Positions 24,201 to 33,726 of a DNA stretch of 64,000 nucleotides are shown one piece after another (positions within the stretch are counted from its first letter, which is position 1; each line of letters opens with the position of its first letter). Made by a program: the position numbers and the translations under genes. The stretch covers positions 1,302,001 through 1,366,000 of the forward strand of contig NW_026515500.1 of NCBI RefSeq assembly GCF_014898815.1, given 5' to 3'. The notes below the pieces were generated by a model. The model was not told where the DNA came from and made no database searches. It saw nothing but the letters and a program-made list of their open reading frames with translations. This stretch comes from Panonychus citri (lineage: Eukaryota > Arthropoda > Arachnida > Trombidiformes > Tetranychidae).

Positions 24201-25923
24201 TAAATTGTTTCATGGGATAAGATTGATGATGGAAACCTATTAGTAGAGATACAGAGATTTATAGTTTTTCTCAAGCGGAAATGTAAGTCTACGGGAAGGA
24301 TGATAAGGAAGAGTGAAAGATGATAATGATAATCATGATTCTGATGATGATAATAATCAACAATATAAAAGCGATTGTTGGTTTTTTCTCTACACTCATT
24401 TCATGATAAAAGTCTTCAGGGTAGTTACACTTTTATTGTCTATGTGGTTTTTTGTTCATCTCTCCTGGACATTTTTAGCTTTCAAGTATCATGACTATTA
24501 TCAGTTAATCATGACGATGATGATGATGATTATACAGATAAATATATAATATATATTATCTATCAAATTATGGGTAAAAGATCATAAAATTATCTTAATC
24601 TTTCATCATGATTCAGTTAACATTTCCAAGTGGAAATGAATATGAAAGTTTTTCGGACTTAACATAGTCTCCTTTCTGAATGTTTACTGAACTTTTACTT
24701 TTTGGTGAATCGTTTATTTCTCATTCTCTTTGATTAAATGATTTTTTTCTTAGTTTTTCTGTTCTATCATGAAAATTGATGATGATTAACATGCAATTTT
24801 CATGATTCTTTATATTATATTTACAGATAGACATATGAATGCCTCATGTAATCATGTTAACTTACTGTTTGGATAACACTTTCAGCTAATGAAACATTTA
24901 TCTGTAACATTATTATTACCCTGATTACTATTAAAGTTATTAGCTGATTCTCAGGATGAATTTTTATATTCCCTTTTTAATATAGATATTATTTATATCC
25001 TCATTAGAATCATTAATTTCATTGTTATTACTTGAAGTTATTAACATGGTAACTTTATCATTATCATGTTCATGTCGATAATCATGTTTACCATTCAGAA
25101 CTTTTATCTCTTTTCTTAAGTGTCGGACTTTTTCTGCTCTTTATGAGCTCAACTTAACTTTTTTTTTGATTCTCTCCTTTTCTTTTCTTGGCTTTGCTAT
25201 CATGTTCATAGAGAAATTTATTATTTCTTCTTGAATTGATTGGAAAATTAGTTTAGGTTATTCATAGTGAAAAATGATAATAGCCTGTCATTGAGGTGGC
25301 AATGATAAACCTTGGAAAATGCTAACGATCTAATGTTGGGTGATGATCACGATAATTGTATGTAGAAAGTGATATTATTTTTGTCTTGCATTTGTATCGA
25401 TTCTCAATTGTGATAAAATTCTGAATGATGAAAAGCTATTATCGCGTTGAAACAAAATAATACCAATGATTTTCTCCCCTTTTTATTAGTTCATGGGATT
25501 TAGGTTGAGTATTCAGTTGGAAGCTGAACAAAAAATTAGCTTCTTTTTATTTCTTTGCGATATATTATTGCAAGATGAATGCTAGACAAAGGGTGAGATA
25601 AATTTTGAGAGTTGGTAAAGTTAAAGAGGGAAAATGTTACAATTTAAATTGACGAAATTGAGAGCATCCTTTCCGATTATCTGTAAGTTTAAGAGTTTAT
25701 TTTTCTTCTATCAAATTTTATTCTGTCTCATTTCTACTTTTCCATCATCTCTTTTTTTTCTCACAAATTCTATCCACTATTCTCATCTTCTCTTTATATG
25801 ACAATCGCAATATTCAAACTGATTTTCAAAGCCCTGAGCTCCCCTTATTTCTTGCAATTCTTTTCGTTTTTTTCCATTGTTATTATCCCACTTGCAGAAC
25901 TCTCAGGAGAAAACATTGAATTT

Positions 25924-25962
<39 letters not shown>

Positions 25963-26499
25963 TCTCATCTCATCTCAATCAGAGTATTTTCTGATTTTCT
26001 GATTTTCTCACTTCTCAATCTTTGCCCTTTTATCCTTTCATCTGAGTGTCCATTCGATGATAACACTTTAACCTTTTTGCTTTAATATCACAATCTTTTC
26101 AACCTTTACCTTTCTCTCACTTTATCATCAATATCGTTCTTGACCATCACTGACCATCATGATTTCAGTACAAACCAATCATCAATCAATTACAACTTAC
26201 AAGGTTATCTTATGATAACAGAAACTGATAATGCCAATTGATCAGATTTACTGATTTTTTTTTGGAAACATTTAGATAAATTTTTTTTCATAAGGCTGAT
26301 GGTCAAGAAGTCGATAATAATTACACAGAAATGACCATAATTATGCTCTTCAAGAGGCTGAACAATTCTAAAACTCTCTCTTCTTTCTCAATTTTCAGCT
26401 TGAGTAGTGAAAACTTTTCATCCTCCTCCCTCCCATCGAATTGACCACCTCTACCATTTTACCACAACCAAGGTAAATAATTTTAGAAAAATCGAAACA
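21214..26499. other. Intergenic A+T-rich DNA, no supported gene
   Basis: Same composition as 1-10,830, with TATCATG words, GAACTTTTTT words and short trinucleotide tracts. Frames up to 95 codons are low-complexity; the one at 25798-26085 is largely a translated CT/CA repeat. Confidence 0.6.
25924..25963. repeat. Compound (TC)n(CA)n microsatellite
   Basis: A TC run passing directly into a CA run, read directly. Confidence 0.95.
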
Positions 26500-26504
26500 C
26501 TATC
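26500..26504. other. Target site duplication, element 2 (CTATC)
   Basis: CTATC just outside the left terminus TGTTGG; the same CTATC lies at 33727-33731 just outside the right terminus TACTACA. Confidence 0.8.
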
Positions 26505-26854
26505 TGTTGGTTAAATAGTTGATTTAACTAATTAGTATTAACATTCACTTTTCACTGGAACTTAAATAACTGATTTTATTTATTCAGAAAAGCACAATTA
26601 CCAATTTTGTATTTTAACAAAAGGAAACTTATTGATTCTTATTTGGTTGGACGTTTAATCACTTTATTTAATTTTCCAATTCTACCTTTCGATCTTCACT
26701 GATCGAGAGTCTCTCCTTGATTAACCTTTTTTCTTTCTTAAAATAACAATTTACCTTTCTTACAAGGTGACTTTGGGAGGAGATAAAGAGAAGAGAAAAA
26801 CAAGATCATAAAGTTAATTACTTAATCTCTTTATCTCCCTGGTATTTTACTACA
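26505..26854 (-). repeat. 3' LTR of element 2
   Basis: On the minus strand it starts TGTAGTAAAATACC at 26854 and ends AACCAACA at 26505, i.e. TG...CA, 350 bp. The boundaries are fixed by the CTATC duplication and by the first 26 bases recurring twice, inverted, at 33660-33726. It contains AAGTAATTAACTT, a near-palindrome like those of element 1. There is no full second LTR to compare with. Confidence 0.8.
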
Positions 26855-26892
26855 TCTCCGAATGACCATTTTTGAGCAGTACCTGCGATCAT

Positions 26893-28026
26893 TCAAAGAT
26901 AACAAAGGTGATTGTAATTTGAGTAGTTTTGATTAGCCGTTAACATCGATCTTATATCATCGGCTAATGGAATCCGTTTTCCTTCTTTGGTTAGTTCTAA
27001 GTACTTTCGATACAATTTGATCGTGAAACATGAGTCCAGTCCTGGATTATGACCGTTGAGAGGATTATACGAGTCTCTTTTTAAACCTTTTGAGTGAGGG
27101 AAAAAGAAGTTAACTAATTTTTCTAATGAGATTTTCCCGTAAAGTTGTTGAACATTGACCAATTCTATATTCCATTCCATGAGATCGCTATCGTTTATAT
27201 TTAGCTTTTTTAACTCCTTATTGTCGGAGTCGAATATCAAAACTCTTTTACCACCACAGGCCAGTAAGATGTTTGATTTTACCTCTTCTAACGGTTTTCC
27301 ATCTTGAATTTGTTGCATCTGGACGCTAGATATGGGGGTGGTCAGATGAGCGACGTTCGTGGTTTTTATATATTCGCAATAGATTACTTGGGCACCAAGT
27401 CCATTACTGCTGAACCAACCAGCGAGAGTGACGAAAAGCGCTTTTCCGTCAACGGCCATACCTTCTGTGTCGATAGCTAATGTAGGTTTTTCATCTTCTG
27501 GTTTACCGATGGGTTTTAACTTTTCCAGTAATTTGGAGTCAAAATTCCCAACGTTTTTCCAGAAAATGGGGTTCTCTCTCACTTTCCGTCGTTTTGAAGA
27601 AGGTTGATCATCGGTAGAGATGAGGTTAACTCGCGGAGGCTCTTCACCTTTTCTTAACCAAGGGCAACAAGCTATTTTGTGACCATCCTCAAGACAGGCA
27701 GCGCAGAAGGTGCAATCGCGGGTTTCGTGTGCATATCTGAAGCAAATTGCACAATGTTTTTCTCTTAACTTAGATACAATGGGGCAAAATTTCAGGATTT
27801 TCTTGGTTTCTTGGTAACCGTAATCTAAATCTTTTTGATTTCCAGCGGAAATCGTTACCTTGGCCATTTTTCTATTGTCTAATTGAGTACATTGTACGGT
27901 GAAATTTTTGTTATTCCTAATTGAAGTGGAAATGGGAACACCGAACTGGTTAAATACTCCTCGTAGATATCGAGTCAGGACTAATATATTGGTGACAAAG
28001 AGGAAAGTAGAATTATCACCGGGCAT
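26893..28026 (-). CDS. Accessory protein: two CCHC knuckles fused to DEDDh exonuclease
   Basis: 377 residues, ATG start, intact. It begins 32 bp after the env stop and ends 38 bp before the 3' LTR. Residues 1-85 resemble the region ahead of the knuckles in LINE ORF1 proteins. Two CCHC knuckles follow: Cys92-Cys95-His100-Cys105, and Cys108-Cys111-His116-Cys120 or 121. Residues 180-345 resemble REX4/ISG20 exonucleases: Asp186-Thr-Glu188 (motif I), LIFDSDNKELKKL with Asp266/Asp268 (motif II), an SLEKLVNFF helix, and His326-x4-Asp331 followed by a helix ending KLYRKYL (motif III). The acidic set and the His are all present, so the nuclease may be active. It is not a standard errantivirus gene. 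The substrate is unknown; the knuckles suggest RNA or cDNA. Confidence 0.75.
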   Translation of the reverse strand: MPGDNSTFLFVTNILVLTRYLRGVFNQFGVPISTSIRNNKNFTVQCTQLDNRKMAKVTISAGNQKDLDYGYQETKKILKFCPIVSKLREKHCAICFRYAHETRDCTFCAACLEDGHKIACCPWLRKGEEPPRVNLISTDDQPSSKRRKVRENPIFWKNVGNFDSKLLEKLKPIGKPEDEKPTLAIDTEGMAVDGKALFVTLAGWFSSNGLGAQVIYCEYIKTTNVAHLTTPISSVQMQQIQDGKPLEEVKSNILLACGGKRVLIFDSDNKELKKLNINDSDLMEWNIELVNVQQLYGKISLEKLVNFFFPHSKGLKRDSYNPLNGHNPGLDSCFTIKLYRKYLELTKEGKRIPLADDIRSMLTANQNYSNYNHLCYL

Positions 28027-28058
28027 CTAATAAAGGGAAAATAAAGTAAAACTTAAAA

Positions 28059-29753
28059 TTAGAATAATTGGTTAATTGGGATGTAGTCGGGCTTAATTGG
28101 GAAAGTTTTATCCTTATTCTTTTTCTTAGTTTTGTTTATGACGACAGGCTCAGTGATCATTGAGTAAACTGTTGGTCTAGGTTGATAGATTATTTTGACG
28201 ATTTGGAGGATTAACATGACGAGAATAGAAAGGGAAATGAGTCCGAGAAAGAGGTTAAAAGCGTCACGTTTTAGGTAAGTGAACCAAGATTCATTGGTTT
28301 GACGTTGAGCCTCGATGACTACATTTTTAAGCAATTCTAACTTTTCTGGTTCTAATTTTACTCGCTCATAATCGTAAGGTGATAATTGCCAGTTGATTGT
28401 TGTTGACCAGGAAGTCACGTCTTTCTCATGAGTAAATGTTAGGTCGTTAGATGTATACGAAGTTTGACCGATCTGAAATGACATTGAGCGGGATATTTTC
28501 AGTACTTGGTTTGGACAAGGTCGGGTGATGTTAAAAATGGTGAGATTGTGGCCATAACAATAGACAAAAAAATCTTCGTTAACGATTTTCGTTTGGGGTT
28601 TTTTAATTTGAAAATTGTAAGATCCAATTTGAACACAATCTGATAATTTCCATAATCCGGCCTCAGGCACTTTGTGACAGAACTTTCCCGTATCAAAATT
28701 TAGTTTTTTCGATGCAAAATCATCTTCGGTTACTTCACACATTTCAGGTGGCTTCGAGGTTGTGTTTACCACGATAAACTTCGGGCCAACATAATTCTTG
28801 ATACAGATTTCAGTGTTGTTTACTTCTTGAATTAAGGTGAATGGATCAACTTTGTGTATGATGAGATCATCAGCGTAATTATCGACTCTGAATAATAACT
28901 CGACGAGGATTGTTTTGTTGATCGTTTTGAAAGTTACTTTGCAATTTTCCATGGAGCTTAAGGGGCAACTTTTCCCACATGGTAACTCTACTTTGAAAAA
29001 GTTCAATAAGCTTTCCGGTATCTTTTCCCCATTTTCCATTGCGACTCTGGTTTCTCTCATGATTTCGTTGATTCGTTGTGTTTGATAAACAACAGTGGCT
29101 GATTGGAGAGAGGTGATTGGGATCATTTGCTCTAACTCATCTAGTCGAGTGTTCGTTGAAAGGATCTGATCTGCAATGTGCTTGAGGTTATTTTGATGGT
29201 TATTTAGTACCTCGTAGGTTAGATTTGAGGCTGTTGCTAACAAGTCATAATTTGGTGATTGGAAGATCCAATTCTTAATTGTACCGAACCCAATTACAGC
29301 TAATGATCCTATTAGAAGAGTTGAAAATATTACTCTTTTTTTTCTTCTTTTCTGTGTTATATTTGATCCAAAAAGTGAAAGTGTAAGTTGATTTTCAACA
29401 TAAGATTCACAGTGTTGTCGTGCTAGCTCAAATATATCTTCTCTATTATATGGTTTTAAGCCACAAAACCATTTTATTTCCTCTCCACACCTCGGTGCTT
29501 CCTTTATGAGTCTTTTGCAGGCAAATTTGTTGACCGGTCCCTGATTATCGATCTCACACTTATCTGCGTCAATACTCAAGCTTCCATGTATGGGTGATTT
29601 AATTTGTAAGCATGGATTCTGTATGATTATCGTGTAATTTACATTTTTACGTCCATTTATTATCTTATGCTTCGTTGCTCTCCAGATCACGTCAGCACCA
29701 TATTCAGTCCCGGAAACGAAGCTTATCAGAAAGAGAATGATTAGTATCATCAT
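28059..29753 (-). CDS. env: Envelope glycoprotein of the errantivirus-like element
   Basis: Membrane-fusion glycoprotein of an endogenous arthropod retrovirus. The likely start is the Met codon at 29753, followed by a hydrophobic signal peptide. The frame itself is open back to 30248 and begins with integrase C-terminal sequence. A basic RRKKR cleavage site lies about 135 residues in, directly followed by a hydrophobic glycine-containing segment of fusion-peptide type. Several Cys pairs and N-glycosylation motifs (NYT, NIT, NLT, NTT) follow. One transmembrane helix lies about 45-65 residues before the end, then a basic cytoplasmic tail. No internal stop was seen. In relatives env comes from a spliced mRNA; whether that holds here is unknown. 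Confidence 0.85.
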   Translation of the reverse strand: MMILIILFLISFVSGTEYGADVIWRATKHKIINGRKNVNYTIIIQNPCLQIKSPIHGSLSIDADKCEIDNQGPVNKFACKRLIKEAPRCGEEIKWFCGLKPYNREDIFELARQHCESYVENQLTLSLFGSNITQKRRKKRVIFSTLLIGSLAVIGFGTIKNWIFQSPNYDLLATASNLTYEVLNNHQNNLKHIADQILSTNTRLDELEQMIPITSLQSATVVYQTQRINEIMRETRVAMENGEKIPESLLNFFKVELPCGKSCPLSSMENCKVTFKTINKTILVELLFRVDNYADDLIIHKVDPFTLIQEVNNTEICIKNYVGPKFIVVNTTSKPPEMCEVTEDDFASKKLNFDTGKFCHKVPEAGLWKLSDCVQIGSYNFQIKKPQTKIVNEDFFVYCYGHNLTIFNITRPCPNQVLKISRSMSFQIGQTSYTSNDLTFTHEKDVTSWSTTINWQLSPYDYERVKLEPEKLELLKNVVIEAQRQTNESWFTYLKRDAFNLFLGLISLSILVMLILQIVKIIYQPRPTVYSMITEPVVINKTKKKNKDKTFPIKPDYIPINQLF

Positions 29754-31327
29754 CTGTTTGTTGAGATGAGAGGGTGATAGTGATCGAGACCTGCGATCTC
29801 TTGAATTAAACTTTGATAATTGAGAGGCATGGGCTCGAATTTCGTGATCATCATTCTTGATGATGTAAGTTGTTTCTCCTATTTTATCAGTGATGGTAAA
29901 CGGTCCCTCTTTTCTAGTGTCTAATTTGTCGGTTCGAATGTTTTTCTTGTAGAGGACCTTTTCTCCGATTTCGAAATTCACAATCTTGGATTTTGAATCA
30001 TGATAAGCTGTTTGTTTTTCTTTAGCTTCGAGAGAGAAGATTTTCGATTGATCTCTGATAGTTGCCCATTCGTTGATGATGAATTTAGTGTAATCATCAA
30101 TGTTGGTTTGGTCACTGGAGGGTGAGAGGTTGATGTCGACGGGGAAATTGGCTTCTCGACCATAGATGAGATAAAATGGGGAAGCTCTTGTGCTGCTGTT
30201 CGCTGCTGTATTGTAAGCGAAGGTAATTAGGGTAGCATTTGAGTCCATTTCGATTTATTTTCTTGACAATAATGAATTAACATTTGGCAAAGGGTTCGGT
30301 TGACACGCTCGGTTAATCCATTGGTTTGAGGGTGATAGGCGGTTGCAAATTGCCAGCGGGAAGTCATAAATTCACTAAGTTTCTGAATTATTGATGAAGT
30401 GAAATTGGTACCTTGATCAGATAGGATGGAGGCGGGGCAACCGTGGCGAGCAACGATGTTTTCGATCAGGAATTTTGCAGTTACCGAGGCGGTCTTGTGA
30501 GTGAGCGCCTTCGTCTCCACCCACCGAGTAAAGTAATCAGTGGCCACAATGATGTATTTTTTTCCTGATGAAAATGGTAGTGGACCTACTATGTCGATTC
30601 CGAGTTTCTCAAAAGGTTTACCAACATGAATTGATTTCATTGGTGCATCGACTTTTGTTTGTTTATTAAATTGACAATCGCGACAATTTTTGATGTAATT
30701 TGTTATCACCTGGTGCATCTTTGGCCAATAATATCGTTGACGAACACGATTGTAAGTCTGATAGACTCCACAATGACCTCCGATTGGATCATCATGATAA
30801 GATTTCAAAAGTTCATCAATTAAAGTCTCAGGAACCACTTGGACCCATCGGCTACCATATTCGGTTATAATTTTTCTCTCTAGTAATCCGTTTCTAATAC
30901 GATGATTATTAACAAGTTTAGTTTTTGTTAATTTATCCAGGGAGTCCAAATTTGATAATTGATTCATCTTCATTTGAATGAAGGGGTCGCTATGTTGTTC
31001 AGCAATTAGTTTACTCGTTTCTTTGGAGTCCTCTTGAATTAATAAGGTGAAGATCTCATCACCTTGTTCAAATTGTTCATCTTTATCGTTAAATTCAGGA
31101 TCATGAGTCGGGTAACGGCTCAGACAATCAGCATCAGCGTGAGTTTTTCCAGATTTGTAAATGATAGTGAAATCGAACGATTGTAAGGTTATGGAGTAAC
31201 GCATAAGGCGAGGAGGAAGTTTAGCCTTGACCTTAAAAGCACAAGGCACAATGGTCAGTAATGATCTCGAATTTGGATCCTTCGAGGTAGGGCGGAATTT
31301 TTCACGGCATAAATAATGGCGAGACAT
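29754..31327 (-). pseudogene. pol: Integrase of element 2 (pol, one frame change)
   Basis: The piece 31327-30227 starts in the end of RNase H (a DADCLSR motif). It carries the integrase HHCC zinc domain (YHDD, GGH, NCRDC) and the DDE core (GIDIVGP, LSDQGTNF, GLTERVNRT). It stops at 30227. The C-terminal integrase region resumes in another frame from 30248 (ASPFYLIYGREANFP, then a GPF-type motif) and is continuous with env. So integrase is split by one frame change near 30240; all catalytic residues are upstream of the break. Confidence 0.85.
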
Positions 31328-32410
31328 TCTTTATCGGAGATCGGATAATTGACTTCGGCTCCTTGTAATTGTCGGCCGTAGGCGATCGGCTTCCATTTAT
31401 TATCGTGACGCTGGAGGAGAATCGCACCTAATCCAAAATCAAGCATCGGTTCACTTGAATTGGTCGATTTGGATCGAAGTGTTCGAGGACATGAGTGGAG
31501 CAGAGTAACTTTAGTTGTTCAAAGGACTCGTGTTCATCGGAGCCCCAAATGAAAGGAGCTTTTTTCGTGTCAGTTGAGTGAGGGCGAGCGATCTTAGCGA
31601 AATCATGAATGAATTTTCGATATGAGCAAGTGCAACAAAAGCTCGGACATCTCGAAGTGTTAACGGAATCGGGTAATCACGGATTGTCCTTATCTTTTCA
31701 GGATCTGGTTCTTGTCCATCTTCACTGATGACATAGCCCAGATAAAGAATTTCTTTTAAAGAAGGTACACTTCGGGCTTGAGGTCAGTCCGGCGGTTCTC
31801 AATCTGTTGAAGACTGATCGTAATCGGTTGAAATGCTCATTCATGGTTCGACTGAATATGATAATATCGTCGATGTAAACGAGACAAGAATTGTATTTGA
31901 GGCCAGCCAGGCAAACGTCCATTAATCGCTGGAAAGTGGGGGCAAGAGCCAAAGGGCATCACTTTGTACTCATACATTCCAAATGTTGTTACAAAGGCAC
32001 TTTTAATTCGATCGACTGGGTTTAATTCGACTTGATGGTAGCCACTTCGAAGGTCAAGTAAGCTGAAATACTTTGCACCTTGGAGGCAATCGAGTGAGGT
32101 GTTAATCGGGAATCGGATATCGATCTTTCTTGGTGATCGCATTCAATTTACGATAATCAACACAAAGTCTCCAATCTTTGGTTTTCTTGCTAACTAGGAC
32201 AACAGGGGATGACCATGGAGAGGAAGACTCAACGATAATATCGTCCAGGAGCATCTCATCTATTAGAGCCTTCGTTATTTCCTTTGAAGCACCTTGGGTG
32301 TAAGGAGCACAAGCAATTGGAGGATGATTATCGGTATCGATGGAGTGGGTGAACAGACTTGAACGGCCAATCTCATGGTTCGTAGCGAAGACGTCCCAAA
32401 TTCGTTGCAA
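31255..32410 (-). pseudogene. pol: Reverse transcriptase and RNase H of element 2 (several frameshifts)
   Basis: Ty3/Gypsy RT in at least three frames. 32410-32102 has the N-terminal palm (SPWSSPVVLVSKK, DWRLCVDYRKLNAI). 32142-31837 has the first catalytic Asp motif (SLLDLRSGYHQVEL) and MPFG. 31952-31722 has VYIDDIIIFS with the catalytic Asp pair. RNase H pieces lie at 31446-31255 (GLGAILLQR, DKECLA). No single frame spans the domain, so this copy makes no functional RT. Confidence 0.85.
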
Positions 32411-33171
32411 AGGTCGTACAATTTATCTTTATCACTATCACTGACTTCACTGTCAATATCGATGGTGATGGAACGGTCGATGTTGTCGATATCGATAGTA
32501 GATGATTCACTTTCACTTGCTTCAGTTGTTTCAATTGATTCAGTTGATTCACTTTGATTAGTTACTTCAGTATCAATTTGTTTGATTGGTTGACTGTTAA
32601 TGTGTACCCTACCGGCTGAACAATCAATCACTATATTAGCCTTTGACATAACATCTTGACCGATTAAGACACTAAATTGTTTGGGTAATCGATCGATTAC
32701 TTGGACTGTAGTTACTATCAATAGGGCTGAACTATTGTCACTGATCTTAATTGTAATATCGACTTGACCTAAGATTTGAATTGGCTTATCATTGGCCGCT
32801 AGGGGAGTTGGACCTTTATATGGTTCTAAATTCAGTTTCAATTGCTCAACCAATTCTCTTGTAATCAGGGTCATGTCAGAGCCGGTGTCGAACATGGCTT
32901 CAACTCTATGGTTATCAACTTTAATCTGTTGGTGGATTAGCTTTTTCTTGAAGATCGAGCAAATGGCTGAGACCTGAGGCTCTTCCTCTTCACTAGTGTA
33001 ATCATCATCTTCTGCATCATAATCAACTTTAGTGATGGTTCTAATTTGAGGACCTTGATTTGTTTGCTCTTGCTGGTTAGAGGGATTCTCTCTTTGCCTG
33101 TTCTCATTTCTTCCTCTCCAGTTTCGATCATTACTAGAACGATTTTGATAATTTCTATTGTCTTACCGTTT
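32411..33171 (-). pseudogene. pol: End of Gag and protease of element 2, truncated at the 5' side
   Basis: The frame 32895-32275 opens with the protease active site FDTGSDMTLI and continues through the flap and an acidic Ser/Glu-rich stretch toward RT. The same frame is readable upstream to about 33150 as an Asn/Arg/Gln-rich nucleocapsid tail followed by an acidic segment, so Gag and protease are in frame here. Everything of Gag before that is absent. The sequence switches at 33178 to a duplicated env fragment. Confidence 0.75.
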
Positions 33172-33177
33172 ACTACG

Positions 33178-33440
33178 ATTGCGACTCTGGTTTCTCTCAT
33201 GATTTCGTTGATTCGTTGTGTTTGATAAACAACAGTGGCTGATTGGAGAGAGGTGATTGGGATCATTTGCTCTAACTCATCTAGTCGAGTGTTCGTTGAA
33301 AGGATCTGATCTGCAATGTGCTTGAGGTTATTTTGATGGTTATTTAGTACCTCGTAGGTTAGATTTGAGGCTGTTGCTAACAAGTCATAATTTGGTGATT
33401 GGAAGATCCAATTCTTAATTGTACCGAACCCAATTACAGA
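33178..33440 (-). repeat. Duplicated env fragment at the 5' end of element 2
   Basis: 263 bp in direct orientation, identical by eye to 29038-29300 inside env. The right junction shares AG with the next segment, a microhomology of the kind left by template switching. Confidence 0.95.
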
Positions 33441-33659
33441 CTCGTATAATCCTCTCAACGGTCATAATCCAGGACTGGACTCATGTTTCACGATCAAATT
33501 GTATCGAAAGTACTTAGAACTAACCAAAGAAGGAAAACGGATTCCATTAGCCGATGATATAAGATCGATGTTAACGGCTAATCAAAACTACTCAAATTAC
33601 AATCACCTTTGTTATCTTTGAATGATCGCAGGTACTGCTCAAAAATGGTCATTCGGAGA
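33441..33659 (+). repeat. Inverted copy of the element 2 3' end (end of the exonuclease ORF)
   Basis: 219 bp forming an inverted repeat with 26855-27073, identical by eye. It encodes on the plus strand the last part of the exonuclease ORF, including the motif III His-Asp, and its downstream spacer. Confidence 0.95.
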
Positions 33660-33726
33660 TGTAGTAAAATACCAGGGAGATAAAGAGATTAAGTAATTAA
33701 CTTTATCTCCCTGGTATTTTACTACA
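33660..33726. repeat. 67-bp palindrome built from the LTR start (fold-back end)
   Basis: 26-bp arms, each the first 26 bases of the LTR, around a 15-base centre AGATTAAGTAATTAA. The centre is the LTR's own near-palindromic AAGTAATTAACTT region, as if the strand folded back there. The outer end TACTACA is a correct LTR terminus and is followed by the CTATC duplication. Confidence 0.95.

Larger units (their letters stand above)
26505..33726 (-). mobile_element. Errantivirus-like LTR element with env and exonuclease ORF, rearranged 5' end (element 2)
   Basis: On the minus strand from 33726: a 67-bp palindrome made of LTR-start sequence, an inverted fragment of the element's own 3' end, a duplicated env fragment, the end of Gag, protease, RT, RNase H, integrase, env, a zinc-knuckle/exonuclease ORF and a 350-bp LTR. 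Env plus Ty3/Gypsy pol matches the errantivirus group of arthropod endogenous retroviruses. Most of Gag, the primer binding site and most of the 5' LTR are missing. CTATC flanks both ends, so the rearranged molecule itself was integrated. Pol has several frameshifts; env and the last ORF are open. The copy cannot be autonomous. Confidence 0.9.

Noticed and set aside
25798..26085. 95-codon frame with Ser/Leu and His/Thr repeats
   Set aside because: Largely the translated TC/CA microsatellite.
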